64,000 nt of DNA from an uncultured Pelagibacteraceae bacterium (GTDB lineage Bacteria; Pseudomonadota; Alphaproteobacteria; Pelagibacterales; Pelagibacteraceae), in NCBI GenBank assembly GCA_902556505.1, contig CACDWM010000001.1, positions 62,001 through 126,000 of the forward strand, written 5' to 3'. A model generated the notes under the pieces. The model worked only from the letters and a program-made list of their open reading frames with translations. It did no database searches and had not been told where the DNA came from. Each line of letters opens with the position of its first letter. Positions within the stretch are counted from its first letter, which is position 1. Below are positions 53,193-61,305 of this stretch, piece by piece. The position numbers were made by a program, and so were the translations under genes.

Positions 53193-54311
53193 ATGAAAAT
53201 TGGAGTTCCTAAAGAAATTAAACCACAAGAAAATAGAATTGGTTTAACACCAGATAGTGTTAAAACTTTAGTTTCAGAAGGTCATGAAGTTTTAATTGAA
53301 AACAACGGTGGATTTGAAGCTGGTTTTGAGAATGATCAATACATAAAAGCTGGTGCTAAAATTGCTAATACAGCCTCTGATATTTTTAGCGATGCAGAAA
53401 TAATTGTTAAAGTTAAAGAACCTCAAAAAGTAGAAGTTGATATGATTAGAGAAAATCAAATCGTATATACTTATCTCCATTTAGCTGCAGCAAAAGAACT
53501 AACCGAAGGATTAATAAAATCTAAAAGTATTAATATAGCTTACGAAACAGTTACTGATGATAATGGAAGACTACCTTTGCTTGCTCCGATGAGTGCTGTT
53601 GCAGGAAGAATGTCCGTACAAGCAGGAGCTCATTGTTTGGAGAAAAACCAAAGTGGAAGAGGTTTACTTTTAGGTGGCGCACCAGGTGTTACAGGAGGAA
53701 CAGTAGTTATTTTAGGTGGAGGAGTTGTTGGAGAAAATGCTGCAGTGATTGCAACTGGTATGCAAGCAAAAGTTCATATTGTAGATAAATCTGATGCTAG
53801 ATTAAAACAACTTGTTGAAATGTTTGGAGATAAAATTATTCCAGAACAAAGTGATAAAACAGATTTAGATAAACTAGTTGCTGAGGCAGATTTATTAGTT
53901 GGTGGAGTATTAATTCCAGGTGCAGAAGCACCAAAATTAATTACCAAAGAAATGATTAAAAGAATGAAAAGAGGTTCAGTAATTGTTGATGTTGCTATAG
54001 ACCAAGGTGGCTGTGTAGAAACTAGCAAACCAACAACACATGGTGATCCAACTTATATAGTTGATGATGTAGTGCATTATTGTGTAGCGAACATGCCTGG
54101 TGGTGTTCCCAGAACATCAACATTAGCATTAAATAATGCAACATTACCTTTCTTAGTTAAGCTTGCTAATAAAGGTTATAAAAAAGCACTCGGTGAAGAT
54201 AAAAACTTTTTAGCAGGGTTAAATGTTCATAAAGGTCAAGTAACTTACAAAGCAGTTGCTGATGTATTTGGTCACAAATTTGTTGAACCTGGAGAAGCTA
54301 TCAAACATTAG
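53193..54311 (+). CDS. ald: Alanine dehydrogenase
   Basis: This 372-residue NAD+-dependent enzyme deaminates L-alanine to pyruvate and ammonium. It begins MKIGVPKEIKPQENRIGLTP, has the catalytic Lys in VKVKEPQ near residue 74 and His in YTYLHLAAA near residue 95, then VVILGGGVVGENAA for NAD+ binding and VADVAIDQGG-like VIVDVAIDQGG. It is ten bases after the aminotransferase gene, so the alanine formed there is recycled to pyruvate while releasing ammonium and NADH. It is a clean full-length match. Confidence 0.96.
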   Translation: MKIGVPKEIKPQENRIGLTPDSVKTLVSEGHEVLIENNGGFEAGFENDQYIKAGAKIANTASDIFSDAEIIVKVKEPQKVEVDMIRENQIVYTYLHLAAAKELTEGLIKSKSINIAYETVTDDNGRLPLLAPMSAVAGRMSVQAGAHCLEKNQSGRGLLLGGAPGVTGGTVVILGGGVVGENAAVIATGMQAKVHIVDKSDARLKQLVEMFGDKIIPEQSDKTDLDKLVAEADLLVGGVLIPGAEAPKLITKEMIKRMKRGSVIVDVAIDQGGCVETSKPTTHGDPTYIVDDVVHYCVANMPGGVPRTSTLALNNATLPFLVKLANKGYKKALGEDKNFLAGLNVHKGQVTYKAVADVFGHKFVEPGEAIKH

Positions 54312-54313
54312 AA

Positions 54314-56758
54314 ATGGAAAAAAACTATCCTTCAAACCCAAAGGTAGTTGTAATAGGGGGTGGAGTAGCTGGTACCTCTTGCGCTTACCATTTAGCTAAA
54401 TTTGGATGGAAAGATGTTATTTTATTAGAAAGAGATCAATTAACATCTGGTACAACCTGGCATGCTGCAGGACTAATAGGACAATTAGGGGCAACTTCTA
54501 CAATTACTAAATTACGAAAATATTCTTTAGATCTTTACAAAGATCTAGAAAAAACAACAGGCTTGTCTACTGGTCTAAAACAAAACGGAGCAATAACAGT
54601 TGCATCATCTAAAGAAAGAATGCAGGAGTTATTAAGGCAAGCCACAACAGCACAACTATCTGATGTTGAGGTAGAGGTTTTAAACAAAGAGAGAATAAAA
54701 GAATTATATCCAGTATTAAAAAACGAAGATCTAGTAGGCGGAGTTTATATGCCAAAAGATGGTCAGGCCGATCCTGTTGGCGTTACGAATGTATTGGCTA
54801 AAGCTGCTAGAATGTTAGGTGTGCAAATATTTGAGAAGTCACTAGTAAAAAAAATTTTAGTAAAAAATAAAAGAATATGCGGTGTTGAAACTTCTCAAGG
54901 AAAAATTGATTGTGAATATGTAGTTTTAGCTACAGGAATGTGGTCTAGACAAATTGGAGAAGATATTGGTGTTAGTGTTCCGCTATATCCTAATGAGCAC
55001 TTCTATGTGATCACAGAGCCAATGAAAGATCTTCCCAAAGATTTACCTGTTTTAAGGGATTACAATGCGTGCCTTTATTTAAAAGAGGATGCTGGAAAAA
55101 TGTTAGTTGGAATTTTTGAACCTAATGCAAAACCTGCTTTTAAAGATAGTGGCAGAGTCCCTGATGATTTTTCATTTGGAGAATTTCCTGATGATTTTGA
55201 TCATTTCGAGCCTTACCTTGAAAAATCTTTTCACAGACTCCCAATGTTAGAAAACGCAGGTATAAGAAAATTTTTTTCGGGACCCGAGTCATTTACACCA
55301 GATACCCAATATTTACTTGGAGAAACACCAGAAGTTAAAAATCTTTATACATGTTGTGGTTTTAATAGTATCGGAATAGCAAGTTCTGGAGGTGCAGGTA
55401 GAGTTACTGCTGAATGGATGATTAACGGTCATATAAATGAAGATTTATTTTCTTTAGATATAAAAAGATTTCAAAAGTTTCATTCTTCTTCAAAATTTAT
55501 CATGGATAGGGTTACTGAAACCTTAGGGGATTTATATGGGATGCATTGGCCTTATAAACAACACGAAACTTCAAGAAATGAAAAATTACTTCCTTATCAT
55601 GATGAGTTAAAAAAAGCTGGTGCGTGTTTTGGTGTTACAGGAGGTTTTGAAAGACCTATGTGGTACTCTTTAAACGGTGAAGAACCAAAATATAATTATA
55701 GTTTTAATTATCAAAATTGGTACCCATCTGCAAAACATGAAACCTTAAATGCTAGAAAAAATGTTGGACTTTTTGATTTTTCAACTTTTTCTAAATTTGA
55801 TTTAAAAGGTGAGAAGGTTCACAGCGATTTACAAAAAATCTGTACAGCTAACATTAAAAATGGAATTGGCAAATCTACCTATACGCACATGCTAAATGAG
55901 GACGGTGGTATTGAAACAGATGTAACAGTTGTCTGTATTGATAAAAATTATTTTAGAATAGTTAGTTCAGCAGTAACTAGAGAAAGAGATAAATTTCATA
56001 TTTTAAAATATTTATCTGAAGATGTTAAATTTATCGATGTTACAGAAGAGATTTGCTGTCTTGGTTTATTTGGTCCTAAAAGTAGAGATATGATTCAAAA
56101 GATTAGTGATGAAGATTATTCATCAGAAAATTTTCAATTTGGATCAGGAAAAAATGTATTGATTGAGAATATAAAAATTTGGGCACAAAGAATATCTTAT
56201 GTTGGTGAACTTGGCTTTGAATTATATGTAAATAAAAATGATGCTTTGGATTTATATAAAATTTTAACTCATGAAGGCAAAAACTTTGGCTTATCTCATT
56301 GCGGTATGCACGCAATGGATATAATGAGAATGGAAAGTGGCTTTTTACATTGGGGCCATGATATTTCACCAGAAGAAAATCAGTATCAAGCAGGTTTAAA
56401 TTTTACTATTAGTTATAAAAAAAATGTTAATTTTATAGGTAAAGACGCATTGTTAAAAATTAAAGACAAACCTTTAGCAAAGAAAATGATGATGTTTACA
56501 TTAAAAGATAGTAAACCAGGTCAACCTTTATTGTTACATGAAGAGCCTATATATTCAGATGATAAAATCATTGGAAGAACAACTTCAGGAAATTATTCAT
56601 TCTGCTTTGATAAAAATTTATCATTTGGCTATGTTAATTCAGGAAACACGATAGATACGCTTAAAGATAAAAACTTGTTCATAGAAGTAGAGAAGATTAA
56701 ATATCCAGTCGAAATTCTTTCAAAACCACTAAATACAAAAGATTTTAGAAAAATTTAG
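54314..56758 (+). CDS. Dimethylglycine/sarcosine dehydrogenase-like flavoprotein with GcvT domain
   Basis: This 814-residue enzyme has an N-terminal DAO-type FAD domain (GGGVAGTSCAYHLAKFG near residue 15 and the FAD-linking His in GTTWHAAGLIG near residue 49). A linker and a C-terminal GcvT-type tetrahydrofolate domain follow (about 430-810, with VGELGFELYV and CGMHAMDIMRMESG). Such enzymes demethylate N-methyl amines and transfer the carbon to folate. Dimethylglycine or sarcosine are the usual substrates. Two bases after ald in a taurine-type operon, N-methyltaurine is a further possibility. Nothing appears truncated. Confidence 0.88.
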   Translation: MEKNYPSNPKVVVIGGGVAGTSCAYHLAKFGWKDVILLERDQLTSGTTWHAAGLIGQLGATSTITKLRKYSLDLYKDLEKTTGLSTGLKQNGAITVASSKERMQELLRQATTAQLSDVEVEVLNKERIKELYPVLKNEDLVGGVYMPKDGQADPVGVTNVLAKAARMLGVQIFEKSLVKKILVKNKRICGVETSQGKIDCEYVVLATGMWSRQIGEDIGVSVPLYPNEHFYVITEPMKDLPKDLPVLRDYNACLYLKEDAGKMLVGIFEPNAKPAFKDSGRVPDDFSFGEFPDDFDHFEPYLEKSFHRLPMLENAGIRKFFSGPESFTPDTQYLLGETPEVKNLYTCCGFNSIGIASSGGAGRVTAEWMINGHINEDLFSLDIKRFQKFHSSSKFIMDRVTETLGDLYGMHWPYKQHETSRNEKLLPYHDELKKAGACFGVTGGFERPMWYSLNGEEPKYNYSFNYQNWYPSAKHETLNARKNVGLFDFSTFSKFDLKGEKVHSDLQKICTANIKNGIGKSTYTHMLNEDGGIETDVTVVCIDKNYFRIVSSAVTRERDKFHILKYLSEDVKFIDVTEEICCLGLFGPKSRDMIQKISDEDYSSENFQFGSGKNVLIENIKIWAQRISYVGELGFELYVNKNDALDLYKILTHEGKNFGLSHCGMHAMDIMRMESGFLHWGHDISPEENQYQAGLNFTISYKKNVNFIGKDALLKIKDKPLAKKMMMFTLKDSKPGQPLLLHEEPIYSDDKIIGRTTSGNYSFCFDKNLSFGYVNSGNTIDTLKDKNLFIEVEKIKYPVEILSKPLNTKDFRKI

Positions 56759-56807
56759 TTAATTTTAATTTTATTGTGTTTTAGTCAATTAGTTGGTTTA
56801 ATATGTT

Positions 56808-57023
56808 GTGAAAAAAAACGATCAAGAAACATCATTACTAAATACTGATATTGCTACAAATAAAGATTTTGAAATAGATAAGATTAAAACTACAAATGTA
56901 AATATTTTACTAAATAGAGTTCGATTAGATCAAAAAAGAACTTTAAAAAAAAGAATTGTTTTTTCAATTATTCTAGCTGGTTTAGTTAGTTCGTTAGCTA
57001 TTTATTTTATTGTTTATTTTTGA
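56808..57023 (+). CDS. Small single-pass membrane protein (tail-anchored), paralogue 2
   Basis: This 71-residue protein starts with GTG; the nearby ATG is out of frame and closed at once. It has an acidic-to-basic N-terminal part, the pattern TNVNILLNRVRLDQKRTLKKR, and one C-terminal membrane helix (about residues 49-70). The match to the 46698-46895 protein in the NV-LxxR-K-KR region and the tail helix shows common origin. Its function is unknown. It lies upstream of tRNA-Met with a 64-base gap that carries the tRNA promoter. Confidence 0.7.
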   Translation: MKKNDQETSLLNTDIATNKDFEIDKIKTTNVNILLNRVRLDQKRTLKKRIVFSIILAGLVSSLAIYFIVYF

Positions 57024-57044
57024 ATTTGATTTAAAAAAAGTTTA

Positions 57045-57072
57045 TTGAAACAATAAAGATTTGTATTATAAA
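57045..57072 (+). promoter_or_regulatory. probable sigma-70-type promoter of tRNA-Met and gpt-like gene
   Basis: TTGAAA (57045-57050) and TATAAA (57067-57072) are separated by 16 bases. The -10 ends 15 bases before the first base of the tRNA, which fits transcription beginning just upstream of it. Confidence 0.5.
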
Positions 57073-57087
57073 CCATTTGTCAATTAA

Positions 57088-57164
57088 GGCGGGGTAGCTC
57101 AGTTGGTTAGAGCGCGGGACTCATAAGCCCGAGGTCAGTGGTTCGATCCCACTTCCCGCTACCA
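57088..57164 (+). tRNA. tRNA-Met (CAT), elongator type
   Basis: This 77-base cloverleaf starts GGCGGGGTAGCTCAG and ends with an encoded CCA. The anticodon CAT is at 57122-57124 in loop CTCATAA. The D-arm (GCTCAGTTGGTTAGAGC) and paired first base pattern are those of an elongator rather than an initiator, and the T-arm AGTGG-TTCGATC-CCACT is regular. The base pair closing the anticodon loop is an A-G mismatch (position 31-39). An Ile2 tRNA also has CAT but has a different acceptor sequence. Confidence 0.95.
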
Positions 57165-57170
57165 AAAACT

Positions 57171-57689
57171 ATGAAAGATATTTATATAACTTGGGAAGAT
57201 TATCATAAAAAGATAGAGCAATTAGCTAAAAAAATTCATGATGATAATTTAAAGTTTAATCAAGTAATTTGTATTGCAAAAGGTGGATTAAGAGTTGGAG
57301 ATATTTTTAGTAGACTTTTTAATGTCCCTCTAGCTATCTTATCTGTTGAGTCTTATCATGGTGATAGTGACGATATAAAAAATCAACAAGGACAGTTTAC
57401 TTTTTCAAGAGATTTAGCAAAAACTACTCCAAATTTGGGATCGCATGTTTTATTAGTTGATGATTTAGCTGATTCTGGAAAAACTTTAATAAAAAGTATT
57501 AAATGGTTAGAACATTTTTATGGTTTTTATTTTGATGAAAAAATCAAAACTGCAGTTTTATGGCATAAATCAACTTCAAAATTTGAACCTGATTATTCTG
57601 TAGATTACTTAAAAGATTCTCCTTGGATACATATGCCTTTTGAGAAATATGAAACTACAAATATTAAAGATTTTAAGTTTGAAAAATAA
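57171..57689 (+). CDS. Purine phosphoribosyltransferase (Gpt-like)
   Basis: This 172-residue enzyme has the type I PRT PRPP-binding loop VLLVDDLADSGKTL near residue 95 and an N-terminal GGLRVGDIFSRLF stretch like xanthine/guanine phosphoribosyltransferases. It salvages a purine base with PRPP in the cytosol. The ATG at 57171 is only six bases after the tRNA CCA end, and an upstream in-frame start would lie inside the tRNA, so I reject it. After tRNA 3' processing the mRNA would be nearly leaderless. It ends one base before the convergent guaC stop. Confidence 0.84.
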   Translation: MKDIYITWEDYHKKIEQLAKKIHDDNLKFNQVICIAKGGLRVGDIFSRLFNVPLAILSVESYHGDSDDIKNQQGQFTFSRDLAKTTPNLGSHVLLVDDLADSGKTLIKSIKWLEHFYGFYFDEKIKTAVLWHKSTSKFEPDYSVDYLKDSPWIHMPFEKYETTNIKDFKFEK

Positions 57690-57690
57690 A

Positions 57691-58725
57691 TTATTTAATT
57701 AAACTATCATTAAACTGATTTGAAACTCTAACAAAAGTTGTGCATTTGCTTAATTGTTTAAGTGAAGGAGCGCCAACATAAGTACAGCTACTTCTTACAC
57801 CGCCAAGAATATTTAAAATAGTATCGTTTATTTTGCCTCTATATTTTACTCTTACTTTTCTTCCTTCACTACTTCGATAATCCGATAATCCGCCATAGTG
57901 TTTTTTATTAGCAACTTCAGAACTAGATCCATAAAACTCTATATATTTTTCTCCATTAACTTTAACAATTTTACCATTTCCCTCATCATGTCCAGCTAAC
58001 ATACCGCCAAGCATTACAAAATCTGCTCCACCTCCAAAACCTTTAGCAACATCACCAGGACAAGTGCACCCACCATCTGCAATTACATGCGCACCAAGTC
58101 CATGAGCAGCATCAGCACATTCGATTACTGCACTTAATTGTGGATAACCAACTCCAGTTTGAATTCTTGTTGTGCAAACACTTCCGGGTCCTATGCCAAC
58201 TTTAACGATGTCTGCTCCACTTAGTACTAATTCTTGAGTCATATCAGCTGTTACAACATTACCTGCAATTATTGTTTTAGTTGGGTATTTATCTCTTACT
58301 GATTTAATAAAATTGGTGAAATGTTCTGTGTAACCATTTGCAACATCAATACAAATAAATTTAAAAAAACTAAATTCTTTTAATACTTTATCTAAATTTT
58401 GAAAATCTTCTTTTTTAATACCAACGCTGAGTGCAATATTAGGAAAGATTTTTTTAATATTTTTATTTTGTTTAAGTTTTTTTACATCATGTTGTTTTGT
58501 TAATGATGTAATCATTCCATATTCATTTAGTTTTTCAGCAACACCTAATTCTCCAACACCATCCATGTTTGCTGCCATTATCGGAATACCCGACCATTCA
58601 TTCTTGCTATATTTGAATCTATAAGTTCGTAGAAGATTTACGTCCTTACGACTTTTTAATGTACTTCTTTTAGGTCTAAACAGTACGTCTGAATAATCTA
58701 ACTTAAGCTCTTCCTCAATTCTCAT
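57691..58725 (-). CDS. guaC: GMP reductase (IMPDH/GMPR family)
   Basis: This 344-residue TIM-barrel enzyme reduces GMP to IMP with NADPH, linking guanine and adenine nucleotide pools. The catalytic Cys is in GIGPGSVCTTRIQTGVGYPQ near residue 181; IADGGCTCPGDVAKG and the phosphate loop GGADFVMLGGMLAGH follow. There are no CBS domains, unlike most IMP dehydrogenases, and the length fits GuaC. The C-terminal SSCTYVGAPSLKQL is GuaC-like. It is downstream of apt on the same strand, in a purine-salvage group. Confidence 0.92.
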   Translation of the reverse strand: MRIEEELKLDYSDVLFRPKRSTLKSRKDVNLLRTYRFKYSKNEWSGIPIMAANMDGVGELGVAEKLNEYGMITSLTKQHDVKKLKQNKNIKKIFPNIALSVGIKKEDFQNLDKVLKEFSFFKFICIDVANGYTEHFTNFIKSVRDKYPTKTIIAGNVVTADMTQELVLSGADIVKVGIGPGSVCTTRIQTGVGYPQLSAVIECADAAHGLGAHVIADGGCTCPGDVAKGFGGGADFVMLGGMLAGHDEGNGKIVKVNGEKYIEFYGSSSEVANKKHYGGLSDYRSSEGRKVRVKYRGKINDTILNILGGVRSSCTYVGAPSLKQLSKCTTFVRVSNQFNDSLIK

Positions 58726-58774
58726 TGGTCATTAAGTTATAATCATAAATATTAATTTCAAACATTATATGGCC

Positions 58775-58783
58775 TGTGGATAA
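58775..58783 (-). promoter_or_regulatory. single perfect DnaA box upstream of guaC
   Basis: The minus strand reads TTATCCACA, matching the DnaA-box consensus TTATNCACA exactly, 50 bases before the guaC start in the 70-base apt-guaC gap. A lone box cannot be an origin; it may regulate guaC or occur by chance. Confidence 0.35.
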
Positions 58784-58795
58784 GTTTTTTGCTTT

Positions 58796-59323
58796 CTAAT
58801 GCCCTGGAAATTCAATTAAATTCTCAACTTTATAATTATTTTTTACTAAATTGTCTGATCCACCTAGATCAAACAGGTTTATTACAAATACAAATGCTGC
58901 AACCTTGCCTTTTGAAATTTCAATTAATTTTGCGGCTGCTTCAGCCGTACCTCCAGTTGCAATTAAATCATCTATAATTAGAACTTCATCTTTTTCATTT
59001 ATAGAGTCTTTGTGTACTTCAATCGTTGCAGTTCCATATTCAAGCTCAAAATCTACTGAATGAACATCTGCTGGCAATTTATTTTTTTTTCTTAACATAA
59101 TAAATGGTTTGTTAAGTACAAATGACACAGCAGATGCAAATACAAATCCTCTAGACTCAATGGCTGCTATTTTTGTAAAATTATACTTTTTTGATCTTTC
59201 AACAATTTGATTAATTGTTTCTGCAAATGCATTTTCATCTTTTATTAATGTAGTTATATCTCTGAATAAAATACCTTTTTTTGGATAATCAGGTATAGAT
59301 CTAATATAATCTTTTAAGTTCAT
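58796..59323 (-). CDS. apt: Adenine phosphoribosyltransferase
   Basis: This 175-residue enzyme turns adenine plus PRPP into AMP. The start YIRSIPDYPKKGILFRDITTLI, IESRGFVFASAV and the PRPP loop VLIIDDLIATGGTAEAAAKLI near residue 120 are all typical. Its neighbour mtnP releases adenine from methylthioadenosine and shares a 41-base divergent promoter region, so adenine recycling is coordinated. It is full length, ending in FPGH-type residues LIEFPGH. Confidence 0.95.
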   Translation of the reverse strand: MNLKDYIRSIPDYPKKGILFRDITTLIKDENAFAETINQIVERSKKYNFTKIAAIESRGFVFASAVSFVLNKPFIMLRKKNKLPADVHSVDFELEYGTATIEVHKDSINEKDEVLIIDDLIATGGTAEAAAKLIEISKGKVAAFVFVINLFDLGGSDNLVKNNYKVENLIEFPGH

Positions 59324-59364
59324 AATAATTAAATATAGAAGTATAAATAAATAGATTTTTAATT

Positions 59365-60237
59365 ATGACAACAAATAAATTAGCAATTATAGGTGGTAGT
59401 GGTCTTTATGATGTTGAGGAATTTAAAGATAGGGAGTTACTTGATTTAGAAACACCCTGGGGAAAACCATCTGATCAGATTTTAAAAACCAAATATAATG
59501 GCAAGGAAGTTTATTTTTTACCAAGACACGGAAGGGGACATTTTGTTTCTCCTTCAAATATTAATTTTAGAGCAAATATAGATGCACTTAAACAATTAGG
59601 TGTAACAGATATTGTTTCAGTATCAGCTGTTGGCTCTCTTAAAGAAAATTTACCTCCTGGAAAATTTGTAATTGTAGACCAATTTATAGATAGGACTTTT
59701 GCAAGAAATAAAACTTTTTTTGATGATGAGATTGTTGCTCATGTATCAATGGCACACCCAACCTCTAACGGATTAATGAATGCATGCGAAAAAGCAATTA
59801 AAAAATCAAACATAGATTATCAAAGAAATGGAACGTATGTAGTTATGGAAGGGCCTCAATTTTCTACATTAGCAGAGTCTAATTTATATAGATCTTGGAA
59901 AGCAGATGTAATTGGAATGACGAATATGCCTGAAGCAAAATTGGCAAGAGAGGCAGAAATTAGATATGCATCGGTTTCTATGGTTACAGATTTTGATTGC
60001 TGGCATCCAGATCATGAAAATGTTGATGTTCAGCAAGTAATTAAAGTCTTATTAGGTAATGCTGAAAAAGCAAAAGTTATGATTAAAAATTTAATAGATA
60101 ATTTTGAAGATCATATTGAGCCAAACGATCCAACTAATAATTGTTTAGATGTAGCAATTATTACTGCTCCAGAAAAAAGAACAAAAAAGACTATAGATAA
60201 ATTAAAAAATGTAGCAGGTAGAGTTTTAAATAAATGA
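59365..60237 (+). CDS. mtnP: S-methyl-5'-thioadenosine phosphorylase
   Basis: This 290-residue enzyme splits methylthioadenosine (MTA) with phosphate into adenine and methylthioribose-1-phosphate. GGSGLYDVEEF near residue 10, the phosphate-binding PRHGRGH near residue 53, VVMEGPQFSTLAES near residue 160 and TDFDCWHPDHENV near residue 208 are family signatures. The Asp pair favours an adenosine-type base. It overlaps mtnA by four bases. Activity on 5'-deoxyadenosine is plausible for such enzymes, but is not shown here. Confidence 0.94.
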   Translation: MTTNKLAIIGGSGLYDVEEFKDRELLDLETPWGKPSDQILKTKYNGKEVYFLPRHGRGHFVSPSNINFRANIDALKQLGVTDIVSVSAVGSLKENLPPGKFVIVDQFIDRTFARNKTFFDDEIVAHVSMAHPTSNGLMNACEKAIKKSNIDYQRNGTYVVMEGPQFSTLAESNLYRSWKADVIGMTNMPEAKLAREAEIRYASVSMVTDFDCWHPDHENVDVQQVIKVLLGNAEKAKVMIKNLIDNFEDHIEPNDPTNNCLDVAIITAPEKRTKKTIDKLKNVAGRVLNK

Positions 60238-61304
60238 GAATAGAGGGAAAAGAGTATCGAACTATTTGGTTTGACAATAATGTTGTTAAGATTATTGATC
60301 AAACAAAACTTCCTCATCAATTTATAATTAAAGAACTTAAATCTGTAAATGATGCAATAAATGCAATTAAAGTAATGGAAGTAAGAGGAGCACCTTTAAT
60401 AGGAGGAACAGCTGCTTATGGTATAGCCTTGGCAGCTCAAGAAAATAATGATCCAGAATTTTTAAAAAAAAGTGCAGAAAAATTAATTCAATCAAGACCG
60501 ACTGCTATTAATTTAAAATGGGCTGTAGACCGAATGACAAAAAAATTAGCGGGTATTAACGGTGATCAAATATTAAGTATTGCCTTAAATGAGGCAAAAG
60601 AAATATGTGATGAAGATGAAAAGTTTTGTGAAAATATTGGTATTAATGGACTAAAAATAATTGAGGAAATTTACAACAAAAAAAAAGATACAGTAAATAT
60701 ATTAACACATTGTAATGCGGGTTGGTTAGCAACAATCAATTGGGGTACAGCCACATCACCAATTTATCATGCACACAAAAAAGGTATACCAGTGCACGTA
60801 TGGGTAGATGAAACAAGGCCAAGAAATCAAGGTGCCAATTTAACCTCATATGAATTAAATGAAGAAGAAATTCCCAATACTATTATCGCTGATAATACAG
60901 GTGGTATTTTAATGCAGAGAGGAGAAGTTGATATGTGTATTGTAGGAACTGATAGAACTTTGTCCAATGGAGACGTTTGCAATAAAATTGGAACATATCT
61001 TAAAGCATTAGCCGCTCATGATAATAATGTTCCTTTTTATGTTGCTCTTCCAAGCTCTACAATAGATTGGAACATTAAAGATGCAAAAGATATTCCGATA
61101 GAAGAGAGAAGCTCAGAGGAATTGTCTCATATAGAAGGTATTGATGAAAATAATAAAATTAAAAAAGTTTTGATATATCCAAATAAAAGTAAAGCAATGA
61201 ATTTAGCATTTGATGTTACACCTGCAAAATATGTTACAGGTTTAATTACTGAAAAAGGGATTTCGGATGCTTCTTCCGAAGGTCTAAAAAAATTATTTAA
61301 ATAA
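60234..61304 (+). CDS. mtnA: Methylthioribose-1-phosphate isomerase
   Basis: This 356-residue enzyme isomerises methylthioribose-1-phosphate to methylthioribulose-1-phosphate. The catalytic Cys is in ILTHCNAGWLAT near residue 163, and the catalytic Asp in VGTDRTLSNGDVCNKIGTY near residue 243. VRGAPLIGGTAAYG near the start is also typical. It overlaps mtnP (ATGA). No mtnB, mtnC or mtnD genes of the classical methionine salvage follow; instead a convergent aldolase/SDR fusion gene ends one base away. Confidence 0.94.
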   Translation: MRIEGKEYRTIWFDNNVVKIIDQTKLPHQFIIKELKSVNDAINAIKVMEVRGAPLIGGTAAYGIALAAQENNDPEFLKKSAEKLIQSRPTAINLKWAVDRMTKKLAGINGDQILSIALNEAKEICDEDEKFCENIGINGLKIIEEIYNKKKDTVNILTHCNAGWLATINWGTATSPIYHAHKKGIPVHVWVDETRPRNQGANLTSYELNEEEIPNTIIADNTGGILMQRGEVDMCIVGTDRTLSNGDVCNKIGTYLKALAAHDNNVPFYVALPSSTIDWNIKDAKDIPIEERSSEELSHIEGIDENNKIKKVLIYPNKSKAMNLAFDVTPAKYVTGLITEKGISDASSEGLKKLFK

Positions 61305-61305
61305 G

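Noticed and set aside
57138-57170. In-frame ATG upstream of the phosphoribosyltransferase start
   Set aside because: It lies inside the tRNA-Met gene; the ATG at 57171 directly precedes family-like sequence.
58775-58783. Replication origin
   Set aside because: Only one DnaA box was seen, with no box cluster, dnaA/dnaN or AT-rich unwinding element recognised.
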